Of a DNA stretch of 64,000 nucleotides, positions 26,120 through 34,954 are shown in pieces. Location: NCBI GenBank assembly GCA_021463165.1, contig JAJTWY010000009.1, positions 90,997 to 154,996 of the forward strand. Direction: 5' to 3'. Source of the stretch: Pyrinomonadaceae bacterium (GTDB lineage Bacteria; Acidobacteriota; Blastocatellia; Pyrinomonadales; Pyrinomonadaceae). Position 1 is the stretch's first letter, and every line of letters starts with the position of its first letter. The position numbers were made by a program, and so were the translations under genes. The notes below the pieces were generated by a model. It was not told the DNA's origin. It did not search any database and was given only the letters and a program-made list of their open reading frames with translations.

Positions 26120-27901
26120 TTAAAAAGGATAGGAGTTTGCCGCGATCATGGTGTCTGCGATGCGCTGCCGCGCCGCGATCGTATTAACCGGCGAGTTGTT
26201 CTTTGTAAACCGCTTGAGGGCGACGAGCAAAGTGCGGCCTTCATCACCTTCGGCAATGGCGGCAATGGTGTTTTTGGCTTTCGCCTCGACACGCTGGATA
26301 GCGTCGTTGCAGAAGACGCTGGCCATATCGATGCAGCGGCCGGCTGCTTCTTCGCCATTCCCGTCGGCGTACTTCTTGGCACGCATGATCGCCGTTTCCA
26401 TCTGGTAGGCGTCCATAATGATATCTGCACAATTTAGGAGAACTTCCTGCTGCTCGCTAAGGCCCATCATATACTTTTGCGCAGCGGTGCCAAGGACCAT
26501 CAGGGCAGTCTTCTTCGCATTTTGAGCAAGCTTAGTTTCGGCAGCGAGCAATGACGTATCCTCGTCGAAAGACATGCTCGGATTCAGGAGCTCTTCCTGC
26601 AGAGCTTTTGCAGCCTGCAATAGGCCGAGCTTGCCCTTCATCGCCCGCTTCATCAGCTGGCCCGGAATGAGCATTCGGTTGATCTCGTTCGTGCCTTCGA
26701 AAATGCGGTTGATGCGGCTGTCGCGATACGCCTTTTCAGCCGGATAGTCCGCCGAATAGCCGTAACCGCCGTAGATCTGGACCATCTCATCGACGACGTA
26801 GTCCAGCGCTTCGCTGCACGCGACCTTATTGATCGACGATTCGACCGCGTACTCCTCTATCGACTGCATTTTCTTGGCGTTATCGGCTCCATCGCCTATC
26901 AGCGCGTCGATCATGCCGACCGTACGATAGGTGATCGATTCGGCAACCCACGTGCGGATCGCCATCTCGGCAAGTTTGTGTTTGATCGCACCGAACGACG
27001 AGATCTTTCTATTGAATTGTTCGCGTTCGTTGGCGTAGCGCACAGCATGATGGATGGCCAGTTTCGCACCGCCGGTAACGCTTGCGCCGAGTTTGAACCT
27101 GCCGACGTTCAGAATGTTGAACGCGATCTTTGCGCCGTCGCCGACATTCCCGATCAGATTCGTCGCCGGGATCTTGCAGTCCGACAAGATCAAAGGCGTT
27201 GTCGATGACGATTTGATGCCCATCTTGTGTTCCTCAGCCCCGGGACGGCAGTTCTCGCTGCGTTCGACGACAAATGCCGAGAACTTATCCTTTTCACCGT
27301 CGATCTTTGCAAACACAATGAAAACGTCGGCAAAACTGCCGTTCGAGATAAACATTTTCTCGCCGTTGAGGATGTAATGCTGGCCGTCGTCGGTGAGTTT
27401 CGCGGTGGTTTTTGCTCCCTGGGCGTCGGAGCCCGAACTCGACTCGGTCAGGCAGTATGCGCTGACGACCTCGCCGGAAACGATCTTCGGGATCCATTTC
27501 TTTTTCAGCTCTTCCGAGCCAAAATACAGGATCGGCAGCAGCCCGATCGACGTCTGCGCGCCGAACGTCGTACCAAAACCGCCAGCGCGGCCCATCATCT
27601 CGGCGATCACGACGCCGGTCGTTTGATCGAGACCGAGCCCGCCGTATTCCTCCGGTATCGTCGCCCCGAGCAGACCTAATTCGCCGCCCTTTCGGACCAG
27701 ATCACGTGCGACTTCCCACGCGTGCTGCTCCATCGCGGGCAGTTGCGGAGCGACCTCGTTATCGACAAATTCCTTCGTCGTGTCGCCGATCATCCGCTGC
27801 TCTTCATTCAGATCCTCCGGCGTAAAGACCGCATCAGCCGTACTTTCGGCGATCAAGAATTCACCGCCCTTCATGTATTCTTTTTCCATCTGTGCTTCCA
27901 T
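26120..27901 (-). CDS. fadE: Acyl-CoA dehydrogenase (FadE type)
   Basis: Flavoenzyme for the first oxidation step of fatty acid beta-oxidation. It has the substrate/FAD loop YCLTESSSGSDAQG, the QIYGGYGYSADYPAEK stretch and the catalytic Glu in IFEGTNEINRM. A C-terminal extension of about 170 residues brings it to 593, as in the Bacillus FadE group rather than the shorter mitochondrial type. It follows fadA by 94 bases on the same strand. An ATG 4 codons in (MEKEY) is an alternative start. The ilv promoter begins directly after its stop. Confidence 0.9.
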   Translation of the reverse strand: MEAQMEKEYMKGGEFLIAESTADAVFTPEDLNEEQRMIGDTTKEFVDNEVAPQLPAMEQHAWEVARDLVRKGGELGLLGATIPEEYGGLGLDQTTGVVIAEMMGRAGGFGTTFGAQTSIGLLPILYFGSEELKKKWIPKIVSGEVVSAYCLTESSSGSDAQGAKTTAKLTDDGQHYILNGEKMFISNGSFADVFIVFAKIDGEKDKFSAFVVERSENCRPGAEEHKMGIKSSSTTPLILSDCKIPATNLIGNVGDGAKIAFNILNVGRFKLGASVTGGAKLAIHHAVRYANEREQFNRKISSFGAIKHKLAEMAIRTWVAESITYRTVGMIDALIGDGADNAKKMQSIEEYAVESSINKVACSEALDYVVDEMVQIYGGYGYSADYPAEKAYRDSRINRIFEGTNEINRMLIPGQLMKRAMKGKLGLLQAAKALQEELLNPSMSFDEDTSLLAAETKLAQNAKKTALMVLGTAAQKYMMGLSEQQEVLLNCADIIMDAYQMETAIMRAKKYADGNGEEAAGRCIDMASVFCNDAIQRVEAKAKNTIAAIAEGDEGRTLLVALKRFTKNNSPVNTIAARQRIADTMIAANSYPF

Positions 27902-27995
27902 AATTATTTTTCAATGCCAACGCCCAAGGGAAGACATTTGCTTTTAAGTTAAATGCTTTGCGTCTTCGTTCCTACGCGTCTTTGCACTAGATCTC

Positions 27996-29174
27996 CTAAC
28001 CTAATCTCTCGAATATCCCGGCGGCGCCCATGCCTCCGCCTACGCACATTGTGACCATGCCGTAGCGTTTGCCTGTGCGTATTAGCTCCTGCAGAACGGT
28101 TGCGGTCAATTTGGCTCCTGTGCAGCCAAGCGGATGTCCGAGAGCCACGGCTCCGCCATTTACGTTTACTTTGCTTGGATCCATCTCAAGCACCTTCATT
28201 ACCGAAAGGCCTTGGGCGGCAAAGGCTTCGTTCAGTTCGATCACGTCGATCTGATCTAATGTGAGGCCCGCCATTTTTAGAGCCTTCGGGATCGAGTAAA
28301 CCGGCCCGATGCCCATCTCTTCCGGCAGGCAGCCGGCGGTCGCGTAGGAGACGAATCGCGCGAGCGGCGTCAATCCCAGTTCTTTTGCTTTGTCCGCCGA
28401 CATCACGACCGCAGCCGCCGCGCCGTCGGACATCTGCGAAGAGTTTCCGGCGGTAACGGTCCCGGCGGCGTGAAACACGGGCTTTAGCTTTGCCAACCCC
28501 TCAGGCGAAGTGTCGGCACGCGGGCCTTCGTCCTGAGCAAAGACGATCTCTTTGCGGCGAACGCGGCCCTTTTCATCAAACTCATCGACGTACACATTGA
28601 CCGGTACTATCTCGTCTTTGAATTTACCTGATCCTATTGCGGCCAGGGCCTTGCGGTGCGAGTCATAAGAAAACTCGTCGGCCTGTTCACGCGTGATCTC
28701 ATATTTCCTTGCGAGATTCTCGGCCGTAAGGCCCATGTTCAAATAGTAGTCCGGATAGCTGTCAACGATCGCCGGATTTGGCCGCACGACATTGCCGCCC
28801 ATCGGGATCATCGACATCGTTTCAAGCCCGCCCGCGACGATCGCGTCAGCTCCGCCGGTCATGATGCGTTCCGCAGCGAGCGCGATGGTCTGCAAGCCTG
28901 ACGAACAATAGCGATTGACCGTCATCGCCGAAGTCTCAACGGGCAAACCCGCCGCGATCATTGCCGTACGGGCCACGTTCATCCCTTGCTCAGCCTCGGG
29001 AAAAGCGCACCCCATGATCACGTCCTCGATCAGCGACGCGTCGACGCCAGACCGTGCGACCGCTTCCTTGATCGCCGCCGCACCCAGATCGTCCGGCCGC
29101 GTGTTTCGCAACGTGCCTTTAGGCGCCTTTCCTACGGCCGTCCTAACGGCCGAAACTATCACTGCTTCTTTCAT
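27996..29174 (-). CDS. fadA: Acetyl-CoA acyltransferase (thiolase)
   Basis: Degradative thiolase, last step of beta-oxidation. The nucleophilic cysteine is C90 ([10 protein letters not shown]), the catalytic His is in [11 protein letters not shown] and the second Cys is in [11 protein letters not shown]. It has 392 residues from the start [12 protein letters not shown]; the 12 upstream codons would run through the promoter region. A FadR-type palindrome lies about 20 bases upstream of the ATG. With fadE it forms a two-gene unit, and fadN lies 6 kb away with a similar operator. Confidence 0.93.
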   Translation of the reverse strand: MKEAVIVSAVRTAVGKAPKGTLRNTRPDDLGAAAIKEAVARSGVDASLIEDVIMGCAFPEAEQGMNVARTAMIAAGLPVETSAMTVNRYCSSGLQTIALAAERIMTGGADAIVAGGLETMSMIPMGGNVVRPNPAIVDSYPDYYLNMGLTAENLARKYEITREQADEFSYDSHRKALAAIGSGKFKDEIVPVNVYVDEFDEKGRVRRKEIVFAQDEGPRADTSPEGLAKLKPVFHAAGTVTAGNSSQMSDGAAAAVVMSADKAKELGLTPLARFVSYATAGCLPEEMGIGPVYSIPKALKMAGLTLDQIDVIELNEAFAAQGLSVMKVLEMDPSKVNVNGGAVALGHPLGCTGAKLTATVLQELIRTGKRYGMVTMCVGGGMGAAGIFERLG

Positions 29175-29195
29175 AATTCTTATGCTGTCACAAAA

Positions 29196-29213
29196 TGAGT
29201 GAACGTTCATTCA
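29196..29213. promoter_or_regulatory. FadR (TetR-family)-type operator upstream of fadA
   Basis: TGAGTGAACGTTCATTCA is an 18-base palindrome with one mismatch. It closely resembles the TGAATGA-N4-TCATTCA box of TetR-type FadR regulators of beta-oxidation known from Bacillus and Thermus. It sits directly upstream of fadA. Confidence 0.65.
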
Positions 29214-29249
29214 TTTTTTCATTCTTTTTCAGTTTTGGCAAGATTTCTT

Positions 29250-29277
29250 TTAACATTTCCAACTGCTGCGCTATAAA
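29250..29277 (+). promoter_or_regulatory. Possible promoter of the TPR protein gene
   Basis: TTAACA (29250-29255) and TATAAA (29272-29277) are 16 bases apart, about 50 bases upstream of the TPR gene start. Confidence 0.35.
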
Positions 29278-29327
29278 AGAATTGGCGCTCAAGGTCGTGT
29301 TGTCTCTCACCTCTCTGCAAGAAACGT

Positions 29328-30680
29328 ATGAAAAAATCATTTTTGATCATTGGCTGCATCTTTGTGTCCTCGATCGGACTCATGGCTCAGGACAGCATTT
29401 TGCTCTGCCAGAATCAGGTAAGGGCGAAGCAGTACGAGACCGCGTTAAAGACCTGTCAGGACGCGGCGAAGACAAATGCTCAGATCGGCAATGCGGGTTT
29501 GGGCTTTGCCTATGCTGGACTGTTGGACTGGGCGAATGCCGTTAAGGCTTTCACCATTCTAATAGATGCTGATCCAAGATCATTTGAGGCATTTGCAAAC
29601 CGAGGCTCGGCGAATTTCAATTTGGGAAATTATAAGGCTGCTTATGATGACCTATCACAAGCGGCGAGAATAGAACCGCGAGTGGCAGCTCGCCTGCAAC
29701 CCCAAATTGCGGCTGCGCGCGAGATAGCCGAACTGCTGCCGATCAAGAAAGCTCCTACCGATGTTGAACGACGTTCGTTGCAGGCCTCATTGGCGGCGAA
29801 CGACCTGCTCATTGGACGCTCGGTAAAAAAGTTGAACAAAGAGCCTCAGGCCAATATAGACGCGCTTGACCGCCAGATCTCCGATAAGATCGACGAGGCG
29901 ATCCGAATAAACAAGCACAATGCCCATGCATACTCGATACGAGCAGGCTTATACGAAGCTCAAGGAGTAAACGCCAAGGCTCTGGTCGAACACACCAAAG
30001 CGATAGCAATTGATCCGCGCTCAGACTCGAACTTTCACCGCCGCGGACAACTCTACGCAAAGATGAAGAATTATCCGTTTGCCATCGCAGATTTCACAAA
30101 AGCGATCGAGCTGGCAGGGACGCAGACCGTTTATTACAATTCGAGATCTGACGCATATGAAAAGTCAGGCCAGATGGACAAGGCTCTGCAGGACCTGACA
30201 CGAGCTATAGAACTGCAGCCAAGGAACGCGTTCGCCTATAACATGCGTGCTAGTTTTTATCAGCGGCGTAACGACAGCGCAAAAGAACTGACCGATCTGA
30301 ACAAGGCGATCGAACTCGACCCAAAAGATGCGAATGTTCGGCTCTCACGCTGCCAATACTACAATGGAGTCAAGAAGTTTACTGAAGCCATAGCCGATTG
30401 CACGATTTCCATCGATCAAAAGAGCTACATAATTTCCGACCTGGCGGTTTTTGAAAGAGCCGTCGCCTACACAGGCCTTAAGAAATACGCCCTTGCCATT
30501 GCTGACCTTTCAAAAGCAGAATCATCCGGAATGGTCTCAAACGCAGATATATTTGCACAACGGGGAATCATTCTTACCGCAGAAGGAAAGAAGGCAGAGG
30601 CAAAGGCCGCATTTGATGATGCTCTCAAGGTCGATCCCAAAAATCAGAAAGCTCTCGACGGATTGAAAAACATCAAATAG
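29328..30680 (+). CDS. Secreted tetratricopeptide-repeat protein
   Basis: Signal peptide of about 20 residues (ending SSIGLMAQ) followed by about nine TPR units. These show spacing of 34 residues and the usual small/aromatic positions (for example AIADFTKAIEL, ALQDLTRAIELQP, ELTDLNKAIELDP). No other domain is present. TPR arrays hold protein complexes together; the partners are not indicated. It stands alone, divergent from the fadA operon. Confidence 0.85.
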   Translation: MKKSFLIIGCIFVSSIGLMAQDSILLCQNQVRAKQYETALKTCQDAAKTNAQIGNAGLGFAYAGLLDWANAVKAFTILIDADPRSFEAFANRGSANFNLGNYKAAYDDLSQAARIEPRVAARLQPQIAAAREIAELLPIKKAPTDVERRSLQASLAANDLLIGRSVKKLNKEPQANIDALDRQISDKIDEAIRINKHNAHAYSIRAGLYEAQGVNAKALVEHTKAIAIDPRSDSNFHRRGQLYAKMKNYPFAIADFTKAIELAGTQTVYYNSRSDAYEKSGQMDKALQDLTRAIELQPRNAFAYNMRASFYQRRNDSAKELTDLNKAIELDPKDANVRLSRCQYYNGVKKFTEAIADCTISIDQKSYIISDLAVFERAVAYTGLKKYALAIADLSKAESSGMVSNADIFAQRGIILTAEGKKAEAKAAFDDALKVDPKNQKALDGLKNIK

Positions 30681-30779
30681 ATATCAGAACTGGCCACTAT
30701 CGGCCACGATCGAAGTCGGCTCGAAGATACAGAACCATTGGGATCGAGTTAGTGAAGATACAGTCCGAATTTCGCTTTG

Positions 30780-31352
30780 TCATTCTGGTGCTGTTAGAGA
30801 TTCGAGCTTCTTCGCAACCCGATGTACATCCAACATCCTGGCCGTGCCTTCACCGCCGCTGGTTGCACACGATGCGAACATACGCCAGTTGCTTTCTGCG
30901 AGGGCATATTTTTCGATCTGCTCAGGACCGTTTAACGTGTCGCCCCAGTTCTCGTAAAAGCTTCCCCGGATCTCGTTATCCGGAAAATAGCCAAAGCCGC
31001 GATCGGTCTCGGCCAGCATCGCCTCTTCGGCCTCGGAATAGCGGCCGGCCGACGCCAGGTCGCGCCAAGGCATGCCGGTCAGCTCACGGCAGCGAATACG
31101 GGCATATTCGCGGGCCGAAAACCCCGAAGGACCATCGCCGCCTGAAATAAAAGGATCGTCGCCAAATTGGCAGTAGTGGTCGAACAGGTCATCGGCCGTC
31201 CGCCCTGTCACGTCGAATTCTGAAAGCGAACGATCGACCACACTCTTGGCCGCGGCGACAGCGTCGTCTAGCCGGGCAAACTCGCCAAATACACGTCGCG
31301 ACGACTCATCCATATAATGCGAATTTTCATCGATCAAAACCGTGTACGTCAT
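30780..31352 (-). CDS. Hypothetical protein, last gene of a seven-gene run
   Basis: 190-residue soluble protein without signal peptide. The N-terminal 95 residues (MTYTVLIDENSHYMDE, then a FDHYCQFGDDPF stretch) look like a small domain seen in many bacterial hypothetical proteins. The C-terminal half (EAEEAMLAETDRGFGYFPDNE) is not recognised. Its ATG overlaps the end of the ybaK-like gene by 4 bases, which supports it being translated. Confidence 0.6.
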   Translation of the reverse strand: MTYTVLIDENSHYMDESSRRVFGEFARLDDAVAAAKSVVDRSLSEFDVTGRTADDLFDHYCQFGDDPFISGGDGPSGFSAREYARIRCRELTGMPWRDLASAGRYSEAEEAMLAETDRGFGYFPDNEIRGSFYENWGDTLNGPEQIEKYALAESNWRMFASCATSGGEGTARMLDVHRVAKKLESLTAPE

Positions 31353-31822
31353 ATAGCAACCTCGACCATTCGAACATCAAAGGACTCGCTAATGACAATA
31401 GGATCGATCTCAACCAGAAACCCGCGTTTTCCGCCATTGATATAGATCCGCTCGATATCAAATATTGTTCGCTCGGCAAAGACAGGGATCTTCGTCTTCA
31501 TACCAAACGGCGATGTGCCGCCAATCAGATACCCAGTCCATTTCGAAGCCCTTTCAGGTGTCGCCGGCTCGACCGATTTGACGCTCAAAAGGCGCGCCAG
31601 ATTCTTTGCCGAGACCTCGCGGTCTCCGTGCATCAAAACGGCGATCGGGTCTTTTTCATTGGTTTCAAAGATCAAAGTCTTGATGATGGCGTGTTCATCT
31701 ACGCCAAGCTGTCGCGCCGATTCGGCAGTCCCACCTTTGGGGACATAGTCGTAAAGGTGCGGCACAAAATCGACTTTTTTCTCCCGCAAGAATCGAACGG
31801 CAGGTGTTATCGGATGATCCAT
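31349..31822 (-). CDS. ybaK: YbaK-type aminoacyl-tRNA deacylase
   Basis: Editing-domain protein that hydrolyses mischarged Cys-tRNA(Pro) and related species. The N-terminus MDHPITPAVRFLREKKVDF matches the family, which favours the ATG at 31822 over an earlier in-frame codon. The lysine-containing AIIKTLIFE and the GGTSPFGMKTKIPV stretch of the INS fold are present, as is a C-terminal GGKRGFLVEIDP. 157 residues is normal. It lies between a membrane protein gene (1-base gap) and a hypothetical gene (4-base overlap). Confidence 0.85.
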   Translation of the reverse strand: MDHPITPAVRFLREKKVDFVPHLYDYVPKGGTAESARQLGVDEHAIIKTLIFETNEKDPIAVLMHGDREVSAKNLARLLSVKSVEPATPERASKWTGYLIGGTSPFGMKTKIPVFAERTIFDIERIYINGGKRGFLVEIDPIVISESFDVRMVEVAI

Positions 31823-31823
31823 G

Positions 31824-32201
31824 CTATTTTCCCGAAAAAATATGGATCGCAAGGGCCGCGAGCAGGAGCCCGATGGCCGCTATGTCGAACAAAGCTACTC
31901 GCCCGAGCTCCTGGTTGACACCGGCTGACGAATATACGAGATATAGAAACGCTGCCTTGCCGATCAACGCCGCGACAATAGCCGGGACGACAAATTCCTT
32001 CCTAAATGCCCCGTAGATCAAAGCGAGCCCGAGCAATCCGAGCATCACGGCACGATGCCGCATAACGACCGAAAGGTTGGTCTCCGAGACATCGATCGCA
32101 TACAACGAAAGGCTGCGTTCCGGCGAGAAAAATACGATCGCTGGTGCCAGATTCAGGATCCCGACGATCAAGAGCAACCCTGAAACGATCCAATCCTTCA
32201 T
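31824..32201 (-). CDS. Four-span membrane protein of unknown function
   Basis: 125 residues with four hydrophobic helices and a short basic loop (YGAFRKEF), no signal peptide and no motif I can name. It overlaps the tag gene by 4 bases and is followed 1 base later by ybaK. It is therefore translated as part of the operon even though its role is unknown. Confidence 0.65.
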   Translation of the reverse strand: MKDWIVSGLLLIVGILNLAPAIVFFSPERSLSLYAIDVSETNLSVVMRHRAVMLGLLGLALIYGAFRKEFVVPAIVAALIGKAAFLYLVYSSAGVNQELGRVALFDIAAIGLLLAALAIHIFSGK

Positions 32202-32767
32202 CCGATCTCCTTGTAACGAAAGCAGGTCGTCAAATGGTCGTTCACCATTCCGGTCGCCTGCATGAATGCATACATAATGGTTGACCCGACAAACTTGAAA
32301 CCGCGTTTTTTCAGATCCTTCGACATCGAATCTGAGATCTCAGTTCTAGCCGGCACATCCTCGTGCCGCGTTCGCTTGCCATCGATCGGACGCCCGCCGA
32401 CGAACGACCAGATATACTTATCGAACGACCCGAATTCTTCCTGCACCGCCAGAAACGCCTTGGCATTTCCGACAGAAGCAGCGACCTTCAGCCGGTTGCG
32501 AATAATACCGGGATCCTTGAGCAGCTCGGTGCATTTTGCTTCGGTATATCCCGCGACCTTCACAGGATCAAAATTATCGTACGCTTTTCGATAATTCTCG
32601 CGTTTGGCAAGGATCGTGTCCCAGCTCAAACCCGCCTGCGCCCCTTCCAGGATCAGGAACTCGAACAGCCTACGGTCATCATGAACCGGCACGCCCCATT
32701 CTTCGTCGTGGTAGGCGAAGTTAACTTCTTTTTGTGACCAATCGCAGCGTTTCACTGATCTACTCAC
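32198..32767 (-). CDS. tag: DNA-3-methyladenine glycosylase I
   Basis: Base-excision repair enzyme removing 3-methyladenine. The N-terminus RCDWSQKEVNFAYHDEEWGVPVHDD matches Tag in 9-10 residue blocks: CDW, YHDEEWG, LEGAQAGLSW. The zinc ligands Cys near residue 8, His of YHDEEWG, and the C-terminal NDHLTTC pair are all present. It has 189 residues. It overlaps its neighbours on both sides by 4 bases. Confidence 0.93.
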   Translation of the reverse strand: MSRSVKRCDWSQKEVNFAYHDEEWGVPVHDDRRLFEFLILEGAQAGLSWDTILAKRENYRKAYDNFDPVKVAGYTEAKCTELLKDPGIIRNRLKVAASVGNAKAFLAVQEEFGSFDKYIWSFVGGRPIDGKRTRHEDVPARTEISDSMSKDLKKRGFKFVGSTIMYAFMQATGMVNDHLTTCFRYKEIG

Positions 32768-33285
32768 TGTCCGGTCTTGACGATCACGAGGCCCTTTTCC
32801 GGCTCGCGATTGTCATATCTCATCTCGAGCTTCTCGCGGCCTCCGTATTTGGCGATCAAACCCGTTTTTGTGACGCTCAGCTTGCTGTCGTAATAGTTGT
32901 AAGAGCAGGAAGCGTATATCTCGCTTTGTACCTGGCGGTTCCTGAGCGTTTTGTCCGCTTTGATCCAGAGGATCGCCTGCGGACTGTCGCCACCGCACGG
33001 CGCCATTGGGTTTGTCACCGGAGGCCCGCTTCGGACGTTCGCGACCAGATATAGAAAGCCATCCTTTTCGACCGTAAAAAGAGTTCGATAACGATGCGGT
33101 GGATTGCCCGGTAAACTGCCGTTTTCGCCTATAAGGGCTTCATCCAGATCAAAGATCACCGAACGCTTGCCATACGCTAATTCAACCTCAGAATATTTCC
33201 TCGCGACGATCTTCATCTGCGCCGCCGCCTCGATGGAGAGGAACAACATTATGATGGTTATCGCGAAGAGGCTCCGCATCGTCAT
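32764..33285 (-). CDS. Secreted hypothetical protein
   Basis: 173 residues with a signal peptide ending IEAAAQ. The mature part is beta-rich and contains two Cys (APCGGD, YASCSY). I recognise no domain. It overlaps the tag start and the end of the OB-like lipoprotein gene by 4 bases each, so it is cotranslated with them. Confidence 0.65.
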   Translation of the reverse strand: MTMRSLFAITIIMLFLSIEAAAQMKIVARKYSEVELAYGKRSVIFDLDEALIGENGSLPGNPPHRYRTLFTVEKDGFLYLVANVRSGPPVTNPMAPCGGDSPQAILWIKADKTLRNRQVQSEIYASCSYNYYDSKLSVTKTGLIAKYGGREKLEMRYDNREPEKGLVIVKTGQ

Positions 33286-33725
33286 CGCTCTATCCTATCG
33301 ACCTTCAGATAGCAGACACTCGCTGCCAATACCGGGTCTTTAACTGCGGTCATAGTTCCAGTAAGTCTAACCTTGTCACCGAGTTTTACGAATTCGCCGC
33401 TATTGTCGCGTATCTTGATGTCCTCCGGCTTGAAACTGCCCTCGATCTTCTCGACCGTGTTCGCCGAGGAACCGACCGCGATATCAGCGGTAAAGCCCTC
33501 AGTATCACTCCCATCCTTCATTAAACGGAATCCACATTCCATCCGGCCGCTCGTATTCGAGCATAGAACGCCGCCTTTGTTCTTCAGCAAGCCTTCGACC
33601 TCGATGTATTTCTTGTTACTCGCATCGCTGCACGCGCTCGAGTATTCAACCCGCTCACCCTTTGAATTGCAGGCCGAGAAGGTAAGTGAAATGACGGTCA
33701 TGGTAACCAACAGCGTTTTCTTCAT
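33282..33725 (-). CDS. Lipoprotein with OB-like domain
   Basis: The start at 33725 gives a lipoprotein signal (SLTFSAC), with Cys as residue 1 of the mature protein. The body resembles tRNA_anti-like/OB proteins: VEGLLKNKG at the start and GDKVRLTGTMTAV near the end. 147 residues. Longer in-frame extension upstream has no signal sequence and is rejected. It is followed by a gene overlapping by 4 bases. Confidence 0.7.
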   Translation of the reverse strand: MKKTLLVTMTVISLTFSACNSKGERVEYSSACSDASNKKYIEVEGLLKNKGGVLCSNTSGRMECGFRLMKDGSDTEGFTADIAVGSSANTVEKIEGSFKPEDIKIRDNSGEFVKLGDKVRLTGTMTAVKDPVLAASVCYLKVDRIER

Positions 33726-33858
33726 ATAGTTTTGCGTTTTAGATTGTCTATTTGTGACGAACGACCGGCTTCCCGCGCGCCCGTTACCTCGAACGGCCGG
33801 ACCGGCTTTTGGGATCTCGTGGGCCGAACCCTCCAGCCCGTGACCAGTAAGGTATATG

Positions 33859-34314
33859 TTACCTCTTTTTTGCGATGTAGAGCGTTTTCTCGATCGTCGC
33901 GTGCACAATGCCAGATTTGTCCTTCAGTTCAACGGTATAGATCCGGTCGACGGACCGCTCGGTCTCCGCCAACCGCTTGATCTCACTAATCTCTTCCGGC
34001 GTTAGCACGAAATCAGCCCATAGTGTCGTCTTGCCGGGCTTTCGGAACCTGACGCTCGCCGCCTTGTCCCAAACTACATAACCCTTGCCCAAAATGTTCA
34101 TAAGCATGAGCATGTAGATCGGGTCGATACTCGCGTAAATACTGCCGCCGTAGATCGTTCCGACATAGTTTCGAGTACGCCACGAAAGCGGCAAACGTAT
34201 CCTCGCCTCATGCCAGTCATCCGAAATATACGCGACTCGACCGCCGGTGCCGCGATACGCCGGAAACAGATTGAAACCCCAACGAAAGATCCGGCTCTTA
34301 AAACTCTCAGGCAT
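33859..34314 (-). CDS. DUF4442 hotdog-fold thioesterase-like protein
   Basis: 151 residues in the hotdog fold of the DUF4442 group: RIRLPLSWRTRNYVGTIYGGSIY is the helix-strand signature, shown here in parts (RTRNYVGTIYGG). Such proteins may hydrolyse acyl-CoA or acyl-ACP thioesters, but no activity has been established to my knowledge. It is the first of seven reverse-strand genes running to 30780, although a 130-base gap separates it from the next. Confidence 0.75.
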   Translation of the reverse strand: MPESFKSRIFRWGFNLFPAYRGTGGRVAYISDDWHEARIRLPLSWRTRNYVGTIYGGSIYASIDPIYMLMLMNILGKGYVVWDKAASVRFRKPGKTTLWADFVLTPEEISEIKRLAETERSVDRIYTVELKDKSGIVHATIEKTLYIAKKR

Positions 34315-34328
34315 CAGACTAGAATGAC

Positions 34329-34883
34329 CTAAGCGGAAAAGCCGGCGCTCGCCATGACGCGTTTAGCCTGTCGGATATGGCGCTTGGTATGTTCCACCAG
34401 AACCGTGAATGCATCGTCTAACTTGTAGGTGAATACGGCGAGAAAGGGAGAAGTGAAAACAGTCTTTTCTCTATCGGCGGCAGCACATGCTTCGACTTTC
34501 TGATTTACTTCAGCGATATGCTCGACGAACTGCCTGACAATGTCTGCGGGGACTTCGCTCGGCGGCACGATCCTGTTAGATGGAGCCTTCGCCTTTTTCG
34601 AATCCTCAGTTACCGCTTTGATAAAGAATCGGCCACCCCATCCAGTCAGCGGCGAGTAGTTTTCCCAAAACGAATTCTTGCGAGTACCGGAGGCGAGCTT
34701 TTCGAACTCGGGATAGAATTCGTGATTTGTCAGAATGATATGCTCGAGACACTGGGCTATGCTCCAGCCTTTCTCCGACGGTTTCCAGTTTAACTGGTCC
34801 CCCGAAAGCCCTCCGAATGATGCGACGACATCCGTCGCCGCATCGGACATCTGTGAAGTTATGCTTTGAATTCGTTCGTCCAC
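34329..34883 (-). CDS. DinB-family protein
   Basis: Second DinB-fold protein of the window. The GTG at 34883 has a good Shine-Dalgarno site (AGGAG, 6 bases upstream), so it is preferred over upstream in-frame codons. Metal-binding His candidates occur in QCLEHIILTNHEF and VLVEHTKRHIRQAKR. 184 residues. It ends 14 bases before the DUF4442 gene and follows fadN by about 70 bases; a functional link is not evident. Confidence 0.78.
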   Translation of the reverse strand: MDERIQSITSQMSDAATDVVASFGGLSGDQLNWKPSEKGWSIAQCLEHIILTNHEFYPEFEKLASGTRKNSFWENYSPLTGWGGRFFIKAVTEDSKKAKAPSNRIVPPSEVPADIVRQFVEHIAEVNQKVEACAAADREKTVFTSPFLAVFTYKLDDAFTVLVEHTKRHIRQAKRVMASAGFSA

Positions 34884-34954
34884 GGTGTACTCCTGAAAAC
34901 TCCGCCCCGTCCTCAACAACCTCGGCGTTACAATAATAGTTGAACGCCAAGGAG

